DNA of 64,000 bases from Fluviicola taffensis DSM 16823 (GTDB lineage Bacteria > Bacteroidota > Bacteroidia > Flavobacteriales_D > Crocinitomicaceae). The notes under the pieces were generated by a model, which searched no databases, was not told where the DNA came from, and was given only the letters and a program-made list of their open reading frames with translations. A program made the translations under genes and the position numbers. This document shows, piece by piece, positions 45,434 through 53,077 of the stretch; the stretch's first letter is position 1, and the number at the start of each line of letters is the position of its first letter. The stretch is from positions 868,001 to 932,000 of the forward strand of contig NC_015321.1 of NCBI RefSeq assembly GCF_000194605.1. Direction: 5' to 3'.

Positions 45434-46735
45434 ATGACCGAAAACGACGAGATTAGAAATCAATTCTTAAATTCCTTAAAACTTGGAACAGGAAAAACAT
45501 ATCTTATTCTGAAGCAGAATCCTTCAATTGATTTTAGTGATTTAATTGTAAAAGGTGCTGTTGAGAATTTCGCATATGATGCCCAATCCGAAGGAAGTCG
45601 CGCAAATTATATTTTTAAATTAATCCAAAAATCAAAGCAAAGAGAAAAAATCACTTCTACAATTCTGACTAAACTTGTAAGTAAAAAAACTGATGACTAT
45701 GGACTTGACCAATTGTGTGATTTAGCAGTTTTATTTCATAAAGAGGGTAATTTAAAGGCAAAAGATGCTTTATACAAACGCTTTGAAAAAAATATTATTG
45801 ATGGATATGAAATTTGTGGACAAAGTCAAATGATGGAAATTGATGGCTTAAATGGAGTACTCAAATATGCAGAAATTATTGGAGAAATATTAAGTAAAGA
45901 TGTAGATGATTATGAAGAAAGTTGGAGAATTGACTCTTTTCAAAAAGATAATAAACAAATAGATGTTTACAAAGAAATTGAAAAAGCTAGTAAAGAAAAT
46001 ATATTTATTGAAGTTTTTTATAAATCAATATTAGAACACAAATGGAAAATTCCAAGAAGAAAAAAAACTAAACGTTTTACTTACGAAATTGTTAAAGAAA
46101 AAATCGATACTGAAAAATTTTTCTTTATTTCAAGTGAAAAAGCAAATGAACTTTCAGTATTTGATGTTGAAAAATTGGCAAATGAATTTTTAATCGAGAA
46201 AAACATTACTCGAAAAGTACACTATTTAAGTTTCTTTTCAAAAAGAAAATTTCCTTTTGACTATAAACCAATCCTAAAAATTGCAAATAGTAAAAGTCCG
46301 AAAAATTCAAGATTGAATGAATATGTTTTTGAATGTTTACAATATTTTTCTGCAAAAGAGATTAGAGATATTGCAATTGAAAAACTTAAATCCGAAAAGA
46401 ATACTACGGATTACTTAAATCTTTTAGTTGGCAATTACGAAATTGGAGATTATAAAATTTTAAATGATATCGCAGACAAATCAGACGATTACGATTATAT
46501 ACATTCAATCGTATTTGGTTTTTTAGATATTTACAAAGCAAATAAAACAAAAGAATGCAAAGAACCTTTAGAAAAAATATACCACAAAATGAATTGTGGA
46601 TTACATCGTGATGATATTTTAGAGGTTCTAAATGAAAATGGTGTTTTATCTAAAGAAATATTAACCGAAATGGAATTTGATAGCGATGAAAAAGTCAGAA
46701 AGATGTTTCGGAAAATAAGAAAAAACGTCAGGTAA
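45434..46735 (+). CDS. cassette 1: hypothetical helical-repeat protein
   Basis: The 433 residues are rich in Lys, Glu, Asp and Ile and look fully alpha-helical with HEAT- or TPR-like spacing (ENFAYDAQSEGSRANYIFKLIQKS, LCDLAVLFHKEGNLKAKDALYKRF, EYVFECLQYFSAKEIRDIAIEKL). There is no signal peptide or membrane segment, so it is probably cytosolic. I do not recognise a family. The start is 15 bp after the cassette boundary; the stop TAA lies inside the end box GTCAGGTAAC, typical for compact cassettes. AT content is higher than in neighbouring core genes. Confidence 0.7.
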   Translation: MTENDEIRNQFLNSLKLGTGKTYLILKQNPSIDFSDLIVKGAVENFAYDAQSEGSRANYIFKLIQKSKQREKITSTILTKLVSKKTDDYGLDQLCDLAVLFHKEGNLKAKDALYKRFEKNIIDGYEICGQSQMMEIDGLNGVLKYAEIIGEILSKDVDDYEESWRIDSFQKDNKQIDVYKEIEKASKENIFIEVFYKSILEHKWKIPRRKKTKRFTYEIVKEKIDTEKFFFISSEKANELSVFDVEKLANEFLIEKNITRKVHYLSFFSKRKFPFDYKPILKIANSKSPKNSRLNEYVFECLQYFSAKEIRDIAIEKLKSEKNTTDYLNLLVGNYEIGDYKILNDIADKSDDYDYIHSIVFGFLDIYKANKTKECKEPLEKIYHKMNCGLHRDDILEVLNENGVLSKEILTEMEFDSDEKVRKMFRKIRKNVR

Positions 46736-46856
46736 CAGCCGTTTGGCGAGATTGCGAATTTTGTGGTAAATTCACGTTTACATTTCGCAACAAATTTTAT
46801 ATTTAACCGAAAATAATCAGTTCCGAAGTTCGCAACCTCGCCAAGCGCCGGAACGT
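46727..46856 (+). repeat. attC-like site 1 (interrupted at its right end by IS1182)
   Basis: The left box GTCAGGTAAC (46727-46736) is followed by the left arm GCCGTTTGGCGAGATTGCGAA (46738-46758), given here as positions with key core TTGGCGAG-TTGCGAA. The right arm 46829-46851 (TTCGCAAC-CTCGCCAA core) pairs with it at 18 of 21 positions. The right box is AACGTTGTGC, now split by the insertion element after ACGT (46853-46856) and continued at 48562. Total length is about 130 bp, within the range of attC sites. Confidence 0.72.
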
Positions 46857-48557
46857 CAAACTGTCTAAAAACCCTTCCTTTTTCCAGAAACGAATTTTCA
46901 TAAAAATCAACCTTTTTTGATTGCCAAAAAACTGATTTTAGCTATCTTCAAGTATGAAATTCATTCAAGGAAAAGATCGAAATCAGACAGAGTTTTTCTG
47001 TTTAGATCAAGCGGTTTCAGAAGACAATGAAGTGCGATTAATCGATTTGTTTGTTGGAGCCATAAAGCTTTCAGATTATGGTTTCGATATGTCGTTTATA
47101 GAGAACGGTCGGCCAGCTTACCACCCCGCTGATTTATTGAAACTCTTTATTTATGGGTATTTGAACCGTGTTCGTTCATCCCGACAATTGGAAAAGGAAT
47201 GCAAACGTAATATTGAACTGATGTGGCTCATGAAAGGTTTGGCGCCCGACCACAATACGATTGCCAATTTTAGAAAAGATAACCCAAGAGCTATCCGAAA
47301 AGTGTTTCATGCAACGGTTTCGCTTGCCAAAAACTTTGAATTGATTGGTGGAAAATTACTGGCTGGTGATGGAACCAAGTTGCGTGCACAGAACTCGAAG
47401 AAAAACAACTTTAACGAAAAGAAAATTGAGCGTCATATTGCTTATATTGACGACAAACTCAATGAATACAGTGCTATCCTGGCAAGTGAAGACAATGATT
47501 TAACAGCGGAGAAAAAGCAGGAAATCAACGCTAAAATCGATAAGCACAAGCAGTACAAGAACAAATACGAAGCATATAAAAAGCAACTCGACGAAACTGG
47601 ACAAGTACAAATTTCAACTTCCGATCCCGACAGCAGACAAATGATTGTGCGCAATAACATAACTGAGGTGGCATATAATGTTCAATCGACCGTTGATGCA
47701 AAACACAACATTCCAATTGATTTTAAGGTCACCAATAAAAACGATTCAAAAGCCATGGGTGCAATGGCTCGCAGGGCTAAAACCATTCTTGGAAAATCAG
47801 ATTTCACAATACTTTTCGATAAAGGCTATCATACTGGAACCGAATTCGATTACGCACACAAACAAGGGGTAGAAGTATTGGTAGCTTTCCCTGATGTTGC
47901 TTCACATGCTCCAGATATTTCCTTTGATGTAGAACATTTCAACTACAATAAGGAGCGCGATGAATATACCTGTCCAGCTGGAGAGTTGCTCACCACAAAC
48001 GGTCGTTGGTACAACAAGGCAAGCGGGAAAACGATCAACCGCGTAAAACACTATAAAACAAAAGCTTGTTTGACATGCAGTCTTTTTGAAAAATGCACAC
48101 GCAATAAAACGGGGCGTTTCATCGAGCGTTCGGAACACATGGATTTAATTGACGCAAACAAAAAACGACTTCAACGAAACATGGAAACTTACCGCAAACG
48201 ACAAGCAATCGTGGAACATCCGTTCGGTGTCATAAAGCGTCAATGGGATTTTTATTATGTGATGACTAAAAAGACAATGAAACATGCAACTGCAGATGTT
48301 GGATTGATTTTTACCTGCTACAATTTGCGTCGAATATTCAATTTACTTGACCAAAATGAGCTCAAAAATTTCTTAAGAGAACTTGGTTTTCTATTTTTGA
48401 TTCTGAGCAGCCATTTCAAGACGATTTGCGAAGATTTTAAAGAAAGGATTTACTCCGAAACATTTTGTGAAACAAGTTATACAGCGCTCTTAAAACAGGT
48501 ATATTTATCCAAAAAACAGATTGTTTAGAATCTTAAAATGGGTTTTTAGACGAACTG
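46857..48557 (+). mobile_element. complete IS1182-family insertion sequence
   Basis: The element is 1701 bp with 18-bp imperfect terminal inverted repeats: CAAACTGTCTAAAAACCC (46857-46874) against the complement of 48540-48557, CAGTTCGTCTAAAAACCC, matching at 14 of 18. A 4-bp target duplication ACGT flanks it (46853-46856 and 48558-48561). The transposase is intact. Removing the element and one ACGT restores the cassette junction GGAACGTTGTGCGTC. Confidence 0.88.
46954..48528 (+). CDS. IS1182-family transposase
   Basis: The 524-residue DDE transposase has an N-terminal DUF772-like domain (about 30-110: AYHPADLLKLFIYGYLNRVRSSRQLEKE, then GLAPDHNTIANFRKDN), the catalytic region with Asp in LLAGDGTKLRAQNSKKNNF and TILFDKGYHTGTEF, a Cys cluster typical of this family (CPAGE, KACLTCSLFEKCTRN) and the final Glu in QAIVEHPFGVIKRQW. 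Length is normal and no frameshift is seen, so it is probably active. It occupies most of the insertion sequence. Confidence 0.93.
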   Translation: MKFIQGKDRNQTEFFCLDQAVSEDNEVRLIDLFVGAIKLSDYGFDMSFIENGRPAYHPADLLKLFIYGYLNRVRSSRQLEKECKRNIELMWLMKGLAPDHNTIANFRKDNPRAIRKVFHATVSLAKNFELIGGKLLAGDGTKLRAQNSKKNNFNEKKIERHIAYIDDKLNEYSAILASEDNDLTAEKKQEINAKIDKHKQYKNKYEAYKKQLDETGQVQISTSDPDSRQMIVRNNITEVAYNVQSTVDAKHNIPIDFKVTNKNDSKAMGAMARRAKTILGKSDFTILFDKGYHTGTEFDYAHKQGVEVLVAFPDVASHAPDISFDVEHFNYNKERDEYTCPAGELLTTNGRWYNKASGKTINRVKHYKTKACLTCSLFEKCTRNKTGRFIERSEHMDLIDANKKRLQRNMETYRKRQAIVEHPFGVIKRQWDFYYVMTKKTMKHATADVGLIFTCYNLRRIFNLLDQNELKNFLRELGFLFLILSSHFKTICEDFKERIYSETFCETSYTALLKQVYLSKKQIV

Positions 48558-48559
48558 AC

Positions 48560-48569
48560 GTTGTGCGTC
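48560..48569 (+). repeat. start box of cassette 2
   Basis: GTTGTGCGTC, of which GTTGTGCGT is the exact complement of ACGCACAAC at 49147-49155. The box begins inside the ACGT duplication of the insertion element. Confidence 0.75.
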
Positions 48570-48591
48570 ATTATAAAAGCGACAGAAATAT

Positions 48592-49143
48592 ATGGAATTT
48601 TCGGAAATACAATTAACGGTTGAAATGAATTCATTCGTTGATTATCTTAGTGAAGATGACGATATTATTGATGAAACTGAAGATTTTAAAATATTGAGAC
48701 AGTCATTGGGTATTGAATTGGACATTTGTGCTTTGCATAATATTTATTATTCCAATGGACGTGTTGGGTATAATGGAAATATTCATGTTTATTTTAATAG
48801 CCAAAGAAAAGATACATTCTTATTATTGGACTTAGGTTCAGAAGCAGATGGTTTTGATTTAGTGCATATGGTGATTAGATATCAAAGAGATAAAAAGAGT
48901 ATTATAAAGCCGTTATCAAGGAAATTTTATGATAGAACTGAACTAGACATTTTTTATCTAGAGGGTATGACAATCGAACGTAATTCACGCTTAATGACTG
49001 ATTTGAGTAAGTATCCAAAAAAGAAGAATATTTCGAGTTTAGAATATTTACAGGATATAGAATTTTACCAAGAAGGAGAAAAGATAGACTTTAAAATTGA
49101 CTTGACAGAAATTTATTCATGGCCATTTACGAAAGAAAAATAA
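48592..49143 (+). CDS. cassette 2: hypothetical acidic protein
   Basis: The 183 residues are acidic at the N terminus (YLSEDDDIIDETEDFKIL) and predicted mixed alpha/beta (GYNGNIHVYFNSQRKDTFLLLDLGSEADGFDLVHMVIRY). There is no signal peptide, membrane segment or recognised family. Size, charge and context recall immunity-type proteins, but this is a guess. It starts 32 bp after the cassette start box and its stop TAA is 3 bp before the end box ACGCACAAC. Confidence 0.68.
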   Translation: MEFSEIQLTVEMNSFVDYLSEDDDIIDETEDFKILRQSLGIELDICALHNIYYSNGRVGYNGNIHVYFNSQRKDTFLLLDLGSEADGFDLVHMVIRYQRDKKSIIKPLSRKFYDRTELDIFYLEGMTIERNSRLMTDLSKYPKKKNISSLEYLQDIEFYQEGEKIDFKIDLTEIYSWPFTKEK

Positions 49144-49146
49144 CGA

Positions 49147-49225
49147 ACGCACAACATCGGTTTGGCAATATGGCGGTTGAAGTACTTCTATGAAACATTT
49201 GTGCAAGGTTCAACATTTGTAATTC
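49147..49225 (+). repeat. attC-like site 2, left half only
   Basis: It begins with the end box ACGCACAAC (49147-49155). Positions 49153-49225 match 51488-51560 of attC-like site 4 at 64 of 73 positions, including GGTTTGGCAAT-TGGCGG. The right arm is gone; sequence of a deleted insertion element begins at 49221 with an overlap at AATTC. Confidence 0.72.
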
Positions 49226-49503
49226 ATTCAAGGAAAAGATCGGAGTCAAACGGATTTTTTTGCATACAATTTGCGTCGAATATTCAATTTACTTGACCAA
49301 AATGCACTCAAAAATTTCTTAAGAGAACTTGGTTTTCTATTTTTGATTCTGAGCAGCCATTTCAAGACGATTTGCGAAGATTTTAAAGAAAGGATTTACT
49401 CCGAAACATTTTGTGAAACAAGTTATACAGCGCTCTTAAAACAGGTATATTTATCCAAAAAACAGATTGTTTAGAATCTTAAAATGGGTTTTTAGACGAA
49501 CTG
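49221..49503 (+). mobile_element. internally deleted IS1182-family remnant
   Basis: Positions 49221-49262 match the transposase gene start (46958 onward; first 22 bases identical, then several changes), and 49265-49503 match 48319-48557 with only two differences (239 bp, no gaps), ending in the same right inverted repeat and ACGTT. About 1.3 kb in between and the left end are missing. The remaining frame (about 67 codons of the transposase C terminus) is not a working gene. Confidence 0.9.
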
Positions 49504-49505
49504 AC

Positions 49506-49514
49506 GTTAGCGGT
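49506..49514 (+). repeat. start box of cassette 3
   Basis: GTTAGCGGT directly after the right end of the IS remnant and its ACG. The complement would be ACCGCTAAC; the end of the cassette has ACCGCCACT (50513-50521), a 6/9 match. Confidence 0.55.
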
Positions 49515-49522
49515 AATATTAA

Positions 49523-50512
49523 ATGAAGAAAGACGGAATAAATATCATTGGATACATTGAACAGAAATTTTCAAATCCAAAACCTGTGTCATACTCAAAT
49601 GGCAATGGATTTGAACTCAAGTATTCAGAAGAAGATGAAATAAGAATGGGGTTATGGGCAAGTGACCTATCTGTTTATAAAAACCAAGAAAATGTTTCAA
49701 CCAAAATATTGACGAAAAACTTTTTAGCGACTTCACCTAATAAATATGATGCATTTTCTTTCAGTGGCAGATATTGTTTAATACCAACTTGTCCTATCCT
49801 TGACAACCCATCTCTCATCGTTGTGGACACCGAAAACTTAACTAAAAAAGAATTAAATATAAAAGGAGCATTAATGAGTAATCAGTTTGCTCCTGACACA
49901 GAAAAAGTGTTAATCACAGGTTACACTCAAATCTTCATTTTTGAGTGTGATAGTAATCGAACTGTAGAAATTGAGATACCATACAAGACTAATGAAATCG
50001 AGTATGCGTATTGGACAAACCCAACAACAATTAGATTAATAGTTTCATCGAGAACAGACAGAGTTCAAAGAATCATCAATTATAAAATTGATACCAAGGA
50101 ATACGAGATATTCGAGATTGTTTCACCAGGTGAGGTATTCGGCTTTGAACCTATGGAAGAGATTACTAAATCTGACTATTTCTGTTTATTCAATGCAAAA
50201 GGATATTCTTCAGCAGCTGTTGGGAGACTTTTAAACCAATGGACTTTTATCGATTTTGATACTGAATCAAGCATTTATAAATTGAGAACAAATGTTCCCG
50301 TTTCTGGCATTTTTTATAGTAAAATTTGGAAAATGAAGGGAATAAAAACAGTCCAACAAGATGTCGAGTTCGACTTTAACAGTAAAGGAATAACAGGAAA
50401 AGAAAACACTACTGCTAACATTGGCTATACGGCAATGGCAGATGAAGTGCAAGAAGGAAAATCCGTAATTAAATCAAATTTTTGGTCAAAGGTGAAAAGT
50501 ATGTGGTCTTAA
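49523..50512 (+). CDS. cassette 3: hypothetical protein, probably beta-rich
   Basis: The 329 residues are rich in beta-type stretches (AFSFSGRYCLIPTCPILDNPSLIVVDTE, EKVLITGYTQIFIFECDSNRTVEIEI, TTIRLIVSSRTDRVQRIINYKI), spaced like blades of a small propeller, and end with a short helical tail (KSNFWSKVKSMWS). There is no signal peptide. I do not recognise a family. It starts 17 bp after the start box, and its TAA is followed at once by the degenerate end box. Confidence 0.68.
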   Translation: MKKDGINIIGYIEQKFSNPKPVSYSNGNGFELKYSEEDEIRMGLWASDLSVYKNQENVSTKILTKNFLATSPNKYDAFSFSGRYCLIPTCPILDNPSLIVVDTENLTKKELNIKGALMSNQFAPDTEKVLITGYTQIFIFECDSNRTVEIEIPYKTNEIEYAYWTNPTTIRLIVSSRTDRVQRIINYKIDTKEYEIFEIVSPGEVFGFEPMEEITKSDYFCLFNAKGYSSAAVGRLLNQWTFIDFDTESSIYKLRTNVPVSGIFYSKIWKMKGIKTVQQDVEFDFNSKGITGKENTTANIGYTAMADEVQEGKSVIKSNFWSKVKSMWS

Positions 50513-50575
50513 ACCGCCACTGCGTATAGCCAAAAACCTTTACCAGCAACCATTTACCAAAATATCATCAAAAAA
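50513..50575 (+). other. cassette 3/4 junction with degenerate or lost attC
   Basis: The 63-bp gap holds ACCGCCACT, a short non-pairing stretch GCGTATAGCC, and TTTACCAGC (50539-50547), which matches the complement of the end box of cassette 4 (GCAGGTAAC) at 7 of 9. No inverted-repeat arms are seen, so the site between these two genes has probably been deleted. Confidence 0.5.
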
Positions 50576-51469
50576 ATGAACTCTGAAAAAGTAATTGAAA
50601 AAGCGAGAGAACTTATTGAAAATGGTAAGCAGGATTTTACTAATAAAACCAATTACGAAAAATATCGTTGGTTTGACAATGAATATTATGTTTCATATTT
50701 TGATGCAATCAACCTTTTGTTAGAAAACGGTTTTGTAAAAAACATTGACACTAAAATACAGAACGCTTATTTTGACATTATTCCTGAACCTGAAATTTTC
50801 ACAAAAAACAAAGAACAATTTGATGATCTTTATTCACAAGACGAAGCATTAAGAATTTCTTCTGCAAAGCATTTTAGCAAATTAGCAAGAGATGAGGGAA
50901 GCGTTTTTAGAGGTATGCTTTTCAGGTATCCGAAAACATTTGAATTACTTTTCCCAGCATTAAAAGATGAAAATCTAAAAATTGTAAGAGATGTAATTAT
51001 AACATTAGGTTCTGCATATGATCGCTACTTCAAAGACCCAAGAGTAGAAACAGAATTGTATAAATTCTACAATCATAAAGACAAAGAACTTTTGACTTTT
51101 GCTATTATTTGGACATCAGGAATTGAGAAAGATAATAAATTTGACTACATTTTTCCACTACTTGAGAGCAAACAAACTTCAAAAATTTTAGAGGCGTTGT
51201 GTTTGCATTTTAGAGATGTCACAAAAACAGATTTAAATAAAAAAGCATTGCCTATCCTAATTGAATACTTAGGAAGAAAACTAACCGCTTCAACTAAAAA
51301 TAGAATTGTAAGAACAATTATTGGAATACTTGCTGACGATACTATTGAAATCTTTAATGGTAAAATCAATCTTAAAAACAACAGCGAACTAAGCAATCTT
51401 TTTAAAGAATGCATAAATTTATATTGTTCGAAAGAGCGAATAGAATATTTAACTGCCAAAATATTGTAG
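50576..51469 (+). CDS. cassette 4: HEAT-repeat-like hypothetical protein
   Basis: The 297 residues are all-helical, with repeats of HEAT spacing from about 80 on (SQDEALRISSAKHFSKLARDEG, LFPALKDENLKIVRDVIITLGSAY, IFPLLESKQTSKILEALCLHFRDV, LPILIEYLGRKLTASTKNRIVRTI). No signal peptide. HEAT-like proteins act as scaffolds, and some serve as immunity proteins of contact-dependent toxins; no direct link is shown here. The end box GCAGGTAAC lies 13 bp after the stop. Confidence 0.72.
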   Translation: MNSEKVIEKARELIENGKQDFTNKTNYEKYRWFDNEYYVSYFDAINLLLENGFVKNIDTKIQNAYFDIIPEPEIFTKNKEQFDDLYSQDEALRISSAKHFSKLARDEGSVFRGMLFRYPKTFELLFPALKDENLKIVRDVIITLGSAYDRYFKDPRVETELYKFYNHKDKELLTFAIIWTSGIEKDNKFDYIFPLLESKQTSKILEALCLHFRDVTKTDLNKKALPILIEYLGRKLTASTKNRIVRTIIGILADDTIEIFNGKINLKNNSELSNLFKECINLYCSKERIEYLTAKIL

Positions 51470-51481
51470 AATATGGCAGCA

Positions 51482-51614
51482 GCAGGTAACATAGGTTTGG
51501 CAATGTGGCGGATGAAGTGCTTCTATGAAACATTTGTGTAAGGCTCAACAGCAGTAATTCTATTGAGCTTTTGTACTAAAAACCCGCCCATCGCAAAGCC
51601 CGAAAACGTTAACA
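51482..51614 (+). repeat. attC-like site 4, complete
   Basis: The left box GCAGGTAAC (51482-51490) is followed by the left arm GGTTTGGCAATGTGGCGG (51494-51511). The right arm CCCGCCCATCGCAAAGCC (51583-51600) is complementary at about 15 of 18 positions if one base is bulged, and the right box is GTTAACA (51608-51614). Unpaired bulges in otherwise paired arms are a feature of true attC sites. Length is about 130 bp, like site 1, and the left half is shared with site 2. Confidence 0.72.
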
Positions 51615-51628
51615 GTAAATTGATTGAC

Positions 51629-52477
51629 ATGTTTAAATTTTTCCGTTCAAATAAAAAAAGTCATAACCTACCAAAGAGGTATTGGACTTTTAATGAACTT
51701 TCAGAGAAGGAAAGAAGCGAGATAACATCTAAAATTTTATATCATAATATCAAAAGTTCTGAATTCAAAAAGAGTATTACTAAATATCTCACACCAAAGT
51801 TAAGAGAGTTAGGATTTAAAGGTAGCGGAGGTAACTTCAAAAAAACATCAGGGCATTACATTCACACAATACAGCTCTTTGGCAGTAAGTATGGTGGTGA
51901 AGGTTATGTTGAAATTGGTGTTCATCTTGATTTTTTGCCTGACAGTATACATCAACCGATAGATTACACAAAAATTAAAACAATTGATTGTTTTACAAGG
52001 CATTCTCTTCATCTTGAAAATGGGAAGCAAATGGTTGATTATGGAGCCAATGAATCAGAAACAAAAGAGTCAATTGAATTGATCTATAAAATGATTATTG
52101 AAGATGCATTGCCATACTTCGAGTTATTTAATGACTTTCCCTCTCCGTTTGATAAAATTTCATTGAGTGATTTAACGACGGATAATTCCGAATTCGATAA
52201 ATACCGATTATCAGGAAAAACTCTTCTGATAGCTCGAATTAAGCTCTGGATGGGACAAAAGGAGGAAGCTGCTAAAATCTCCGAGTATGGAAAAACTCAA
52301 GTTAATGGTAGACAAGGTTCTGGATTAATTATTTATTTCGATAAAATAATTAATGGAGATGAAAATTTTTATTTGAATGATCAAGAAAAAGTCATCGTAC
52401 AAAAGGAACGTGAAAAGCAACCACGAGAAAAAGTGCATTTTTTAGAGGAACTAAATCGGATTGAATCTCTGCGATAA
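51629..52477 (+). CDS. cassette 5: DUF4304-like protein
   Basis: The 282 residues from the ATG at 51629 contain a segment of DUF4304 type: FKKSITKYLTPKLRELGFKGSGGNFKKTSG, HYIHTIQLFGSKYGGEGYVEIGVHLDFLPD. The rest is helical with Lys/Glu (MGQKEEAAKISEYGKTQVNG). DUF4304 has no known biochemical role; some members are predicted immunity proteins (recall). The frame is open back to 51563, but that would translate the right half of the attC-like site, so the ATG 21 bp after the start box GTTAACAGT is chosen. Confidence 0.7.
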   Translation: MFKFFRSNKKSHNLPKRYWTFNELSEKERSEITSKILYHNIKSSEFKKSITKYLTPKLRELGFKGSGGNFKKTSGHYIHTIQLFGSKYGGEGYVEIGVHLDFLPDSIHQPIDYTKIKTIDCFTRHSLHLENGKQMVDYGANESETKESIELIYKMIIEDALPYFELFNDFPSPFDKISLSDLTTDNSEFDKYRLSGKTLLIARIKLWMGQKEEAAKISEYGKTQVNGRQGSGLIIYFDKIINGDENFYLNDQEKVIVQKEREKQPREKVHFLEELNRIESLR

Positions 52478-52600
52478 AGTACCGAGTAACTTATCAGAAA
52501 AAGCACTCGTGCAGAGCATCATCTGAAAGATCAATCAGCGCTACATTTATTTCGAAGGAAATACTTAAATTCATCCCCAAAACAGCATTTCTAGTAAATT

Positions 52601-53041
52601 ATGAAAACAGTCTTATTCCTTGCTTCTTGCATCTTACTTTCAGCTTGTTCATCAAGTTCAATCAAAGAAAACATCAACAAAGCTGGTGATGCGGCTGGAC
52701 AAACAGCTGGCGAATTCATCGAAGGAGCTTCTAAAGGAGTTCAAAAAGCCTTTGATGTAAATATTACTATTGATTCTAAATTGGCGGCCAAAGGAATTGA
52801 ATGTGGAAAAACACAAGTTGCAAGCGATTCTCTTGGTACTGATAATTTGTTGATTGTTTACGTCATTTTCAACGAAAATTTCAAAGGAAAATTAACCGCA
52901 AAAGCATTTGATGATAACTCGCTAGAAATGGGCAGATCTAGCGTTCAAATCCAAGGAAAAAAGGACGAAGCAAAATATGTTGAATTCCATTTTGACCCAC
53001 GAACAAACTTAGATAGCAAGCATCAATTAACGGTGGAGTAA
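52601..53041 (+). CDS. small lipoprotein of unknown function
   Basis: The 146 residues have a lipoprotein signal (KTVLFLASCILLSAC, lipobox Cys16), a helix rich in Ala and Gly (KAGDAAGQTAGEFIEGASKGVQKAF), and a predicted beta domain (NLLIVYVIFNENFKGKLTAKAFDDNSLEMGRS). It is presumably anchored in the inner or outer membrane facing the periplasm. No family recognised. It is followed after 36 bp by the GyrI-like gene in the same direction. Confidence 0.75.
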   Translation: MKTVLFLASCILLSACSSSSIKENINKAGDAAGQTAGEFIEGASKGVQKAFDVNITIDSKLAAKGIECGKTQVASDSLGTDNLLIVYVIFNENFKGKLTAKAFDDNSLEMGRSSVQIQGKKDEAKYVEFHFDPRTNLDSKHQLTVE

Positions 53042-53077
53042 TCTACTCACACTATTCATTCGACAACACATTCAAAC

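Larger units (their letters stand above)
45419..52490 (+). mobile_element. integron-type gene cassette array without integrase (CALIN-like)
   Basis: Five plus-strand genes of unknown function follow one another. Each unit starts with GTT plus a few bases and ends, at or just after its stop codon, with the complement ending in AAC: GTTACCTGAC/GTCAGGTAAC is exact in unit 1, GTTGTGCGT/ACGCACAAC is exact in unit 2, and units 3-4 are partial (6/9 and 7/9). Behind the end box lie imperfect inverted repeats spanning about 130 bp (units 1 and 4 complete, unit 2 truncated). This is the logic of integron cassettes with R'' and R' core sites. Core bases differ from the classic RYYYAAC/GTTRRRY consensus. 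No tyrosine integrase is in the window. Unit 5 has no good end box, so the right limit is approximate. Confidence 0.72.

Noticed and set aside
49271-49474. 67-codon frame similar to the IS1182 transposase C terminus
   Set aside because: It is part of a deleted element without catalytic residues, not a gene.
51563-51628. 22-residue upstream extension of the DUF4304-like protein
   Set aside because: This stretch is the right half of the attC-like site, so it is non-coding; the ATG at 51629 is in frame.
52478-52600. Possible fifth attC-like site after cassette 5
   Set aside because: Only GAGTAAC (52484-52490) resembles an end box; it does not pair well with the start box GTTAACAGT and no arms are visible.
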